Source of the DNA: CAZKWY01 sp964556655
Lineage (GTDB): Bacteria; Patescibacteriota; Minisyncoccia; Portnoybacterales; UBA2143
Assembly (NCBI GenBank): GCA_964556655.1
Contig: CAZKWY010000018.1
Location: 1-17,001, forward strand
Direction of reading: 5' to 3'
DNA: 17,001 bases
Shown here: positions 6,885 to 14,316 of the stretch, piece by piece
How positions within the stretch are numbered: the first letter of the stretch is position 1
Layout of the letters: every line of letters begins with the position of its first letter
Translations under genes and position numbers: made by a program
The notes under the pieces: model-generated
The model's database searches: none
The model's input: only the letters and a program-made list of their open reading frames with translations
Told to the model about the DNA's origin: nothing

Positions 6885-8303
6885 ATGAGAATTCTGCTTA
6901 TCAATCCCAGTTTAATAGAAGCCAATGTCGGCCACTACAAAAAGGCGACTGAAAGACAAAGGGGCATTTATCCCTCTTTAGGTCTTTCCTATATCGCCGC
7001 TGTTTTAGAGAATGAAGGCCATCAGGTTAAAGTCGTTGACTACGACGCGGAAAAAAACGCTTTAGAAATAATTCTTGATCTAGCATCTCAATTCCAGCCT
7101 AGCTTAGTCGGTTTCTATACTATGACCTGGACTTTTAGAGAAGCCGCCGCCCTAGCCAAGAAAATAAAGCCTCTTGCTCCCAAGGCAAAGTTTGTTGTGG
7201 GAGGGCCTAATGTTACTTGTCTGCCTAAAGCATCCTTAGAAGAAGATGTTTTTGATTTTGGCGTAGTTAGCGAAGGAGAAGAGACTATCAAAGAGCTAGT
7301 CAATGAAATAGAAAAAGAAGCCCCCGACCTAAGCCGAGTAAAAGGCATTATTTACAAAGAAAACAGCCAGCTTAAAGCGAATGACCCCAGGCTCCTTATT
7401 GATGACCTCAATTCTTTGCCTCTTCCAGCTAGAGATCTTTTGCCTATGAAAAACTACTTTGACATCTCTACCCGCCGAAAACATTTTGCCACTCTTTTGG
7501 CCACCAGGGGTTGTCCTTTCCAATGCACTTTCTGCGACCGAAGAAACAGAATGGGACGACGCTGGCGCGTGCGCTCTACGGAAAATATTATTTCTGAAAT
7601 AAAGCAGATCAAAGACAACTATCAGATCAAAGAGTTTATGTTTTTTGACGACAATTTCATTGTTGACAAGGAATGGGTGCGGCGCCTCTGCCAGCAAATA
7701 ATTAACGAAAAACTAAACATTATTTGGGAGTGTCGAGCAAGGGTGGATATGGTCAACGAAGAGATTTTAAAAATAATGAGGCAGGCCGGTTGTTACAGAA
7801 TTAGATTTGGCTTTGAATCCGGCAACAACAAAATTTTAAAAATCCTTAAAAAGGGCATCACCGTAGAGCAATCGCTTGCTTGCGCAGAAATGTGCAAAAA
7901 GGCAAAAATAGAAATGTTTGGCTATTTTATGATGGGCTCTCCCTATGAAACAGAAAAAAATCTTCAAGAAACCATGGACTTAGCTCTCAAAATAGACCCT
8001 AGTTTCGCCCTTTTTAGCAAAACAATCCTTATTCCCGGCAGTGAACTTTTTGACTGGGCAGTTAAAAATAATTACATCCGCCCTGATTACTGGTCAAGAT
8101 TCGTCAAAGGCGCAGAAAAAGACGGCGCCCCCTCGCTAGACACCCCCCAATTACCGGAGAGAATAGTCGATCACTATATTTCTTTAGCCAACAAAAAATT
8201 CTATCTTAGGCCAAAATATTTATTCAAAAGACTAACCGCCCTAGAAAACTGGGATCAATTAGTCTCCCAGATGAAAATGGCCAAAGGGCTTCTTTTTAAA
8301 TAA
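6885..8303 (+). CDS. B12-binding-domain radical SAM protein 1
   Basis: An N-terminal Rossmann-like cobalamin-binding domain (residues ~1-145; start MRILLINPS, GGPNVT at 106-111, SEGEET at 129-134) precedes a radical SAM domain. C210, C214 and C217 in GCPFQCTFC would hold the [4Fe-4S] cluster that cleaves S-adenosylmethionine. GFESGNNKILKILKKG at 308-323 and GSPYET at 351-356 are typical of this class. Family members include BchE, Fom3 and other class B methylases, so C-methylation or ring chemistry on a glycan or lipid is possible, but the substrate is not known. No DxHxxG cobalamin-ligand motif is visible, and the usual GGxHxT reads GGPNVT. A rare Shine-Dalgarno-like AGGAG (6877-6881) overlaps the upstream stop, 3 bases before ATG. 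It is paralogous to the protein encoded at 8982-10364, sharing a C-terminal FYLRPxYxFKRL. One base separates it from the methyltransferase gene. Confidence 0.9.
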   Translation: MRILLINPSLIEANVGHYKKATERQRGIYPSLGLSYIAAVLENEGHQVKVVDYDAEKNALEIILDLASQFQPSLVGFYTMTWTFREAAALAKKIKPLAPKAKFVVGGPNVTCLPKASLEEDVFDFGVVSEGEETIKELVNEIEKEAPDLSRVKGIIYKENSQLKANDPRLLIDDLNSLPLPARDLLPMKNYFDISTRRKHFATLLATRGCPFQCTFCDRRNRMGRRWRVRSTENIISEIKQIKDNYQIKEFMFFDDNFIVDKEWVRRLCQQIINEKLNIIWECRARVDMVNEEILKIMRQAGCYRIRFGFESGNNKILKILKKGITVEQSLACAEMCKKAKIEMFGYFMMGSPYETEKNLQETMDLALKIDPSFALFSKTILIPGSELFDWAVKNNYIRPDYWSRFVKGAEKDGAPSLDTPQLPERIVDHYISLANKKFYLRPKYLFKRLTALENWDQLVSQMKMAKGLLFK

Positions 8304-8304
8304 A

Positions 8305-8982
8305 ATGGGAGAACAAAAAGAGCCAGCAGGCGTCTTAGACAAATCCTACGCCCTAGGCAGACAACAGAAGAAAAGCTGGCGCTATCGCCTTAACAGGAGA
8401 ACTCGCGAAGTAGCGCAGGCTATTGAAAGCTATTATCCGCTCCCTGTTTCCATTCTAGACCTAGGAGCTGCTGAAGGAGCCATGTTAAGCAGGCTAAAAA
8501 AACATTTTCCCCAAGCGCGCTGCTTAGGAATAGAATACTCCCGTGAGCTTATTTCAATTAACCAAGATAAGGAAATAGAAATTATTCAAGGAGATATCCA
8601 AAAAATTCCTTTTGATAATGAGTCTTTTGATGTCGCCGTTGCCACCGCAGTTATTGAACATCTCCCCCAGCCTCTAGCTATGGTTTCTGAAGCGAGAAGG
8701 GTCTTGAAAAAAAACGGCCTTTTCATTTTAACTACCCCCGATCCATTTTTTGACAAAATTGCCGATTTTTTAAGCAAGGATGAAACTGCCGGACACCAAG
8801 AGACATTCGACCTAACGAGGTTAAGAAGTATTTTTGAAAAATACGGATTTAGAGTAATGAAAGCGGAAAAATTTATGGTTTCACCTATGGGCATGCCTGG
8901 AGAATTAGCCATAGAAAAAATTTTCCGCCTTTTTAAAATTAATTTTTTGATGCTTAATCAAATAATCGTCGGCCAAAAATAA
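8305..8982 (+). CDS. Class I SAM-dependent methyltransferase
   Basis: This is a 225-aa Rossmann-fold methyltransferase of the Methyltransf_11/UbiE-like type. Motif I is ILDLGAAEGAM at 50-60, the acidic end of strand 2 is E77 in GIEYS, GD at 96-97 follows strand 3, and ATAVIEHL at 113-120 is the post-motif signature. A VLKKNGLFILTTP stretch at 133-145 is the usual strand 5 region. It lies between two paralogous radical SAM genes: one base after the first and overlapping the second by one base (TAATG), so translation is probably coupled. The acceptor is unknown; a sugar hydroxyl, amine or carboxylate on the glycan made by this locus is the natural guess. There is no signal peptide, so it acts in the cytoplasm. 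Confidence 0.9.
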   Translation: MGEQKEPAGVLDKSYALGRQQKKSWRYRLNRRTREVAQAIESYYPLPVSILDLGAAEGAMLSRLKKHFPQARCLGIEYSRELISINQDKEIEIIQGDIQKIPFDNESFDVAVATAVIEHLPQPLAMVSEARRVLKKNGLFILTTPDPFFDKIADFLSKDETAGHQETFDLTRLRSIFEKYGFRVMKAEKFMVSPMGMPGELAIEKIFRLFKINFLMLNQIIVGQK

Positions 8983-10364
8983 TGAAAGTCTTATTAGTCC
9001 AACCGCCTTTTTCAAAAAAAGAAATTGCTTCCTTAGTAAAATACGCGCCTATGGGCTTACTCGCTCTTGCCGCCTATATTCGCCAAGAAGGCTACGAAAC
9101 AGAAATTTACGACACTAATACGGAAAAATTCTATGATTTGGCAAAAACGGTAGAAGAAATCATTAAACGCGAACCGCAAGTTTTGGGCCTGACCGCTATG
9201 ACTGCCAATATTGAAAATGCTCTAGAAATAGCCCGTCTCGTCAAAATCCAACGTCCGAAGATAAAGATTGTCTTAGGCGGTATTCATGCTACAGTAATGC
9301 CGAAAGAAGTCCTTGAAAAAGAATATATTGATTTTATCGTGGTTGGCGAAGGAGAATTTACTCTTAAAGAATTGTTGGATAATTTAAACCGCCCTGAAAA
9401 CTTTTGTCGCATAAAAGGATTGGGTTATAAGCAAGACAAAAGCCCTTTTGTCAATGAGCGGAGAGAGCTGATTAAAGATCTTAATGCTTTGCCCATCCCC
9501 GCCTACGATTTGCTTGATATTCGCCAATACCGCAGCCCTTATGGCGTTAGCGCTCCTTTTATCAGCATTATTAGAAGTCGGGGATGCCCTTTTAGGTGTA
9601 TTTTTTGCGGCGTCCAAAATATGTTTGGACGAGCCTATCGCTGCCAAAGTCCGCGAAGAACGATGGTTGAAGTTGATTATTTAGTCGATAGGTTTAAAAT
9701 AAAAGAGATTGGTTTTAAGGACAGCGAATTTACTCTGAACACTAAAAATGTTACCGAATTCTGCGACCTTTTGGCCGAAAGAAAATACGATCTCGTCTGG
9801 TCCTGCAACGCCCGCGTCGACTGCTCGGATCCCCTTCTTTATCAAAAGATGAAAAGAGCTGGCTGCCATACTATTGCTTTTGGGGCAGAATCAGGCGATC
9901 AAGAAATCTTAAACATCCTTAAAAAAGACATTCAAATAGAGCAAATCAGAAAAGCCGTTCAGGCCGCTCAATCAGCTGGCATCAGAGTCAGCCTGAATTT
10001 TATTATCGGCAGTCCTCACGAAACCAAAGAGACCATAGAAAAGACTATCCGTTTCAGCAAGGCGCTTCATCCAGACTATGTGCTCTTCAGCTTTGCTACT
10101 CCTTTCCCCGGCACCAAGCTGAGAGAAATGGCGATAAAGAATAATTGGCTGCTTAATCCAGACACTTCAGCTGTAGCCTATGAAGAGCTGATTATGAACG
10201 CTACCGACCTAAGTGTTTCTGAGCTTAAACAATATATGAATAAGGCCTACCGCTCTTTCTACTTAAGGCCTGCTTATTTTTTTAAAAGGCTTTCCCACCT
10301 TCATAAAGGAGAGCTTATCACTTCTGTTAACGGCCTAAGGGCCTTGATTAAAAAAGTTTTTTAA
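8982..10364 (+). CDS. B12-binding-domain radical SAM protein 2
   Basis: This protein has the same architecture as the one encoded at 6885-8303. The cobalamin-binding domain (~1-135) includes YAPMGLLALAAYI at 21-33, the canonical GGIHATVMP at 99-107 and VVGEGEFT at 120-127. The radical SAM cluster cysteines are C202, C206 and C209 in GCPFRCIFC. GAESGDQEILNILKK is at 301-315 and GSPHET at 343-348, and the protein ends with FYLRPAYFFKRL at 426-437 and a basic tail. Length is 460 aa, normal for the family. The reaction and substrate cannot be assigned from sequence. The two enzymes could act in sequence on the same substrate. Unlike its partner it keeps His in the GGxHxT segment. The start overlaps the upstream stop by one base. 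The gap to the downstream membrane-protein gene is 7 bases. Confidence 0.9.
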   Translation: MKVLLVQPPFSKKEIASLVKYAPMGLLALAAYIRQEGYETEIYDTNTEKFYDLAKTVEEIIKREPQVLGLTAMTANIENALEIARLVKIQRPKIKIVLGGIHATVMPKEVLEKEYIDFIVVGEGEFTLKELLDNLNRPENFCRIKGLGYKQDKSPFVNERRELIKDLNALPIPAYDLLDIRQYRSPYGVSAPFISIIRSRGCPFRCIFCGVQNMFGRAYRCQSPRRTMVEVDYLVDRFKIKEIGFKDSEFTLNTKNVTEFCDLLAERKYDLVWSCNARVDCSDPLLYQKMKRAGCHTIAFGAESGDQEILNILKKDIQIEQIRKAVQAAQSAGIRVSLNFIIGSPHETKETIEKTIRFSKALHPDYVLFSFATPFPGTKLREMAIKNNWLLNPDTSAVAYEELIMNATDLSVSELKQYMNKAYRSFYLRPAYFFKRLSHLHKGELITSVNGLRALIKKVF

Positions 10365-10371
10365 CCAGCTG

Positions 10372-11328
10372 ATGAAATATCTTTCATTAAATAAATTAGC
10401 CCATTTGATAGGCATAGTTATTTTTGCTCTTCTTTTAATCCAACTGGACCTTGCCCAATTGGCTTTGGCCTTTTCAAAGATCAATCTACAATATTTTTTT
10501 CTTTCTCTTTTGCTAATCCTTCCTCTTATTATCGTCCAAGCCTACCGCTGGCACTGTCTTAAAGAAAGACAAGGCATCCGTCAGCCCTTAAAAGATTCTA
10601 TCTTGATTTACGGCATTGGCACAACTATCGGCACCCTCACGCCAGCCCGCTTAGGCGATTTTATTATGGTTAAATACCTTAAAGACGAAGGCCATTCCAC
10701 TAGCAAATCCATGGTGACGGTCGTATTAAGCCGTCTTTTTGATTTGTTCTTCCTTCTTCTCGCCGGTTATTTAGGGCTATTCTTTTTTACTAATTTTTTC
10801 CAAAGACAAATCGTTATCGGCTTCCTAATTATTATCTCAACCGGCGCCATAATTTTTACTTTTGTTAAAAGCGGCCTTTATCGATCCGCCGCCAATTGCC
10901 TTTTAAAATCTTTGATACTAAAAAAATACGCCTTTCAATGGCGCATTAAAATAAAGGAATTTTTTCAAAATTTTAAATCCTATTCCTTAAAAGACTATTT
11001 TTACCTTTCTGCAATAACTCTTTTTTCCTGGTTTTTCTATTATTTAATCGTTTATTGCCTAGCATTAAGCGCCGGCCTTCCTTCTCTTCCCTTAATTTAT
11101 TTTATTTCTTCAATAGCTATCGCTACCCTTATCTCTGTTCTGCCTATTTCTATCCTAGGCCTAGGCACGCGGGAAGCAACCCTTATTTTTCTTTTTTCTT
11201 TTTTCAACATTCCTGCAGAAACCACTCTCGTTTTTTCTTTGCTTATTTTTACCATCTCTATCGCCGCCGGATTTTTAGGAATATTCTTCTGGTTTAAAAA
11301 ACCGATCTCTCTCGCGCGGACTACTTGA
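10372..11328 (+). CDS. LPG-synthase-TM / AglD-like (UPF0104, YbhN family) integral membrane protein
   Basis: This is a 318-aa multi-pass protein with about eight hydrophobic segments (roughly 10-28, 40-58, 76-90, 115-140, 146-166, 207-233, 241-262, 285-308). Three family signatures are present: TLTPARLGDF at 88-97, VVLSRLFDLF at 117-126 and PISILGLGTREA at 258-269. The family is the membrane half of lysyl-phosphatidylglycerol synthase without the aminoacyl-transferase domain. Related archaeal AglD acts in dolichol-linked glycosylation, and YbhN-type proteins often accompany polyprenyl-phosphate glycosyltransferases. Here it closes an operon that starts with such a GT2, so a role in handling or flipping a lipid-linked sugar is plausible (inference). 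Its 3' end overlaps the opposing GT-C gene by 8 bases. No terminator with a T tract is visible. Confidence 0.85.
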   Translation: MKYLSLNKLAHLIGIVIFALLLIQLDLAQLALAFSKINLQYFFLSLLLILPLIIVQAYRWHCLKERQGIRQPLKDSILIYGIGTTIGTLTPARLGDFIMVKYLKDEGHSTSKSMVTVVLSRLFDLFFLLLAGYLGLFFFTNFFQRQIVIGFLIIISTGAIIFTFVKSGLYRSAANCLLKSLILKKYAFQWRIKIKEFFQNFKSYSLKDYFYLSAITLFSWFFYYLIVYCLALSAGLPSLPLIYFISSIAIATLISVLPISILGLGTREATLIFLFSFFNIPAETTLVFSLLIFTISIAAGFLGIFFWFKKPISLARTT

Positions 11329-13045
11329 TAAGATTCAAGAGCCAGCTCTTATTGCGAGAAAAAGTTTTCTCTTCTGGCTTATAAGAACTGCTGGCAATAA
11401 GACGAACTGCGGCTTGCTCCGTCATTTTCCCGCTAAGCTGTTCAGAATAGCCAAGAATAAAATCAACTTTAAACTCTTTAAAAATTTCATTCAGCCGTCC
11501 TTCAGCCAAAATCTTTTCCATAGTCTTAGGAGAAAAATAGACTAAAGATCGATCAGTTAAGTAATTTAATTTCATCATTTCGTTATTCCTCAAATTAGCC
11601 GCGATAACGCTAGAAGAAGGAACTTCTAATTGATTTATCTTTTGGCTAAAGGCCTCTATTTTTAAAGCGCTTGCCTGATCGTAATGGCGCGACCAGCTTA
11701 AATGATTGGCTAAAATTAGATTATAGACAATAAGAAGCAAAACAATCGCCGTCACCAATCCTTTTCTTTTTAGCCCAAAAAAGTTATCGGCTAAAACGCC
11801 GGCCAGAGCCAAAAGGCCCAAAGAAGCCAAGAGAACTACTGGCCAGCCAATATCCGCCAAGTAGCTTCTTCCTGCCAGAATAACAAAAGAAAGAGTAAAA
11901 ACGACCCCGCCTAACCAAAAAAAGAAAAGACGAAAAAGCAACTTATTTTCTCTTTTTAGAACAAAAGCCCCTAAAATTAAAAACAGGGTGGTAAAAGACC
12001 CTCCTAATTCGTCAAAGGAGAAAAATCTAGCTAGATGGCGAAAAAGAAGAACAAAGCCTGCTTTTATCCTGTCAAAAAAACTAATGGAAGCCAAGCCTAA
12101 ATTCTGCATCAACCGTGTTTTATCAACGCGGGAAATAAAATCAAATTCCTCATTAGAAATTTTTTCTTGCAACTCGCCCAAATAGGCCTCTTTCTCAAAA
12201 TGATAAGTATAAGGATCGGGGAAAAGGTGGCCGTAAAAAGTATAATCAGCTGACTTTATTTCTTCCGGCGCTTGAGTGGTAAAATGCTGGAGATAAGCAT
12301 TGCCTGAAAGATGAGGCAACCACAAAAAAGAAATGATAATGCCAAAAGAAGCAAACAAATAAAACCCTTCCGCTTTTTGCCTAGATAGCCACAGATAAAG
12401 GAGAAAAAAAGGCGCTATCAAAAAAAACGACTCTCTAGCCATGCAGGCCAAGGCCAAAAAAAATCCTGCGACAATAAGGCTAAGCCAATGACGGCCCGAA
12501 CGCGAAGATTTATTCTTTTGGCTAATGCCGTAAAAATAGAGAACAAAAGAAAGGGCTAGAAAAAAGAGGGCGAATTCATAGGCGCCAACATGAAAGGGCA
12601 GAGACCAATAAAAGGGCATTAAAAGATAAAGCAAACCGAAAACAAGAGAGGTTCTAAAATTAAAAAGATAGAAAGTCAGGCCAGTCCATAAAAGAAGAGT
12701 AAGAGCGTGAATAAAAACCGACAATAAAAGCAAACTAGAAGCCTCACTAATGCCTGTTAATTCAAAAATTTTGCTATAGAGAAAGGCAGTTAATCGATTG
12801 CCTATGGCTGCTGGACGGCCTTCTTCGCTGATCGATTCCGGAGCTAGCATTACATTAAAATCATTTTCCATAGCATAAAAGCCGGTCTGAGAAAGATTGC
12901 GGCCTAAAATAATCTGCGGGCTAAGATCATAAGAAGCATATCCTTTGAATAGGACAGGGCTGTACCAAACAAGACAGGCGATAACAAAAAGCCCCAAAAA
13001 AGAAACTCCCCAGATAATTTTCTCTTGACTTATTCTTGCTCCCAT
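11321..13045 (-). CDS. Multi-pass membrane protein, probable GT-C-fold glycosyltransferase
   Basis: This 574-aa protein has about 11-12 membrane segments (approximately 12-33, 104-128, 132-149, 155-173, 186-201, 205-220, 228-244, 330-345, 350-364, 370-392, 398-420, 430-446) and a soluble C-terminal domain from ~450 to 574. A large loop between the first two helices, with D40 just after helix 1, is the layout of GT-C enzymes (PMT/ArnT/GT39-like), which take sugars from polyprenyl-phosphate donors on the outer face. CMARESFF at 201-208 resembles the conserved Arg-containing helix end of that group. I cannot name the family with certainty; an uncharacterised membrane protein is the fallback. It reads away from the flippase gene across about 23 bases and meets the AglD-like gene tail to tail with an 8-base overlap. 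Confidence 0.65.
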   Translation of the reverse strand: MGARISQEKIIWGVSFLGLFVIACLVWYSPVLFKGYASYDLSPQIILGRNLSQTGFYAMENDFNVMLAPESISEEGRPAAIGNRLTAFLYSKIFELTGISEASSLLLLSVFIHALTLLLWTGLTFYLFNFRTSLVFGLLYLLMPFYWSLPFHVGAYEFALFFLALSFVLYFYGISQKNKSSRSGRHWLSLIVAGFFLALACMARESFFLIAPFFLLYLWLSRQKAEGFYLFASFGIIISFLWLPHLSGNAYLQHFTTQAPEEIKSADYTFYGHLFPDPYTYHFEKEAYLGELQEKISNEEFDFISRVDKTRLMQNLGLASISFFDRIKAGFVLLFRHLARFFSFDELGGSFTTLFLILGAFVLKRENKLLFRLFFFWLGGVVFTLSFVILAGRSYLADIGWPVVLLASLGLLALAGVLADNFFGLKRKGLVTAIVLLLIVYNLILANHLSWSRHYDQASALKIEAFSQKINQLEVPSSSVIAANLRNNEMMKLNYLTDRSLVYFSPKTMEKILAEGRLNEIFKEFKVDFILGYSEQLSGKMTEQAAVRLIASSSYKPEEKTFSRNKSWLLNLIK

Positions 13046-13053
13046 TTTTTAAT
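13025..13053 (+). promoter_or_regulatory. Candidate promoter for the flippase gene
   Basis: TTGACT at 13025-13030, 17-base spacer, TTTAAT at 13048-13053. It lies mostly inside the first codons of the opposing GT-C gene and would leave a leader of about 9 bases to ATG 13069, which supports that start over TTG 13036. Confidence 0.4.
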
Positions 13054-13057
13054 GATA

Positions 13058-13086
13058 TTATTAATAAAATGATTTTTTCTCGCCAA
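13058..13086 (-). promoter_or_regulatory. Candidate promoter for the GT-C-like gene
   Basis: On the minus strand, TTGGCG (13086-13081), 17-base spacer, TAATAA (13063-13058), 12 bases before ATG 13045. The -35 lies inside the flippase coding sequence, so the two divergent promoters interleave. Confidence 0.35.
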
Positions 13087-14316
13087 AAAATATATTCGCT
13101 TCTGCGCTGGTCGGAGAAATACACTAAAACAGATATGGTTTATTTGGCCTCCGGCGGCTTTTGGCTTTCTTTCGGCCAAGTTATTTTTTCAGCCGCTTCT
13201 TTTGCTTTAGCGCTTGCTTTTGCTAACTTGCTGCCAAAAGAAACTTTTGGTCAATACAAATACGTTATCACTGTTTTTTCTCTTCTCTCTATTCCCGCTC
13301 TAAAAGGAATGGAGACAGCCATAATTCAAGCTGTGGCGCGACGTTATGAGGGATCGATTATTTCTGCCCTAAAGACCAAAATAAAATGGGGTCTTTTGGG
13401 TAGCTTGGCCTCGCTCGGCTTGGCCGTTTATTATCTTATCAGCAATAACAACGCCCTAGCTATTAGCTTTTTTATTGTCGCCTTATTTGTTCCCTTAATG
13501 AATTCTTTCCTTATTTACGAAAGCTTTCTTAAAGGAAGAAAGCTCTTCAAAAAAGCTACTGCCCTAAGTGTTTTCATTAAAATTTCTGCCACAATAACCA
13601 TTATTGCCAGCCTTTTTATTACCAAAAACCTTTTTCTAATTATTTTTATCTATTTTGCCTCCCTCACTCTTTTCCAAGTCGCCTCTTTTGTCTTTGCCTT
13701 AAAAAAATACCAACCCAATAAAGAAAAAGATAAGCAGACTATTTCCTACGGGAAACATCTTAGCGTGGTTAGAATTCTTACTACTATCGGCGACGAACTT
13801 GATAAAATACTTATCTGGCACTATTTGGGAGCCATCCAGTTAGCTGTTTATTCATTTGCTCTTGCTCCTATTGTCCAAATAAGAAAAGTATTTAAAAATA
13901 TCACTTCTTTGGCCTTGCCAAAATTCGCTGAAAGAAGCATTTCAGAAATCAAACAGGCTATTGCCAAAAAACTTCTTTTTTTCTTTTTGTTGATGGCTGT
14001 TATTGTTTTTTGCTATATCCTCGCCGCGCCTTTTCTTTTTTCTCTTGCTTTTCCCAAGTATATGGATTCTGTTTTTTATTCTCAAATCTTTGCCCTTATC
14101 TTATTGCTTAAGCCGACTGACCTAGCTAGAACCATTCTTACTGCCCATGCCAGAAAAAAAGACATCTATTTTCTAACTTGCGCTACTTTTATTTCCAGAA
14201 TTACTCTTCTTTTCATTCTGACTCCTTTCTACGGAATTATTGGCGTCATTTCCGCCCTTTTAAGCGCTAAGCTCATCAATTTAATGTTGCTTATTTTTCT
14301 CCTTAAAAAAATCTAG
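13069..14316 (+). CDS. Wzx-type polysaccharide/lipid-linked oligosaccharide flippase (MVF/PST superfamily)
   Basis: This is a 415-aa integral membrane protein with about 12 predicted helices, expected to move polyprenyl-diphosphate-linked oligosaccharide across the membrane. The N-terminal half has the typical LASGGFWLSFGQVIF helix (26-40), an ANLLPKETFGQYKY loop (52-65) and helix 66-80. The second half carries GDELDKILIWHYLG at 241-254 followed by AVYSFALAP at 259-267, the usual Asp-rich helix start of oligosaccharide flippases. ATG 13069 is chosen. An in-frame TTG at 13036 would add 11 residues but would overlap the start of the divergent GT-C gene. The 3' end overlaps the opposing GT4 gene by 36 bases. 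The transported glycan is not identifiable. Confidence 0.88.
   Translation: MIFSRQKIYSLLRWSEKYTKTDMVYLASGGFWLSFGQVIFSAASFALALAFANLLPKETFGQYKYVITVFSLLSIPALKGMETAIIQAVARRYEGSIISALKTKIKWGLLGSLASLGLAVYYLISNNNALAISFFIVALFVPLMNSFLIYESFLKGRKLFKKATALSVFIKISATITIIASLFITKNLFLIIFIYFASLTLFQVASFVFALKKYQPNKEKDKQTISYGKHLSVVRILTTIGDELDKILIWHYLGAIQLAVYSFALAPIVQIRKVFKNITSLALPKFAERSISEIKQAIAKKLLFFFLLMAVIVFCYILAAPFLFSLAFPKYMDSVFYSQIFALILLLKPTDLARTILTAHARKKDIYFLTCATFISRITLLFILTPFYGIIGVISALLSAKLINLMLLIFLLKKI

Noticed and set aside
11337..11350. AAGAG-CCAG-CTCTT hairpin just after the AglD-like gene as a terminator
   Set aside because: The stem is only five base pairs, no T tract follows on either strand, and it lies inside the coding end of the GT-C gene.
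13036..13068. TTG start at 13036 for the flippase gene
   Set aside because: It would overlap the start of the divergent GT-C gene, and the candidate promoter's -10 box (13048-13053) lies downstream of it. ATG 13069 gives a normal N-terminus.
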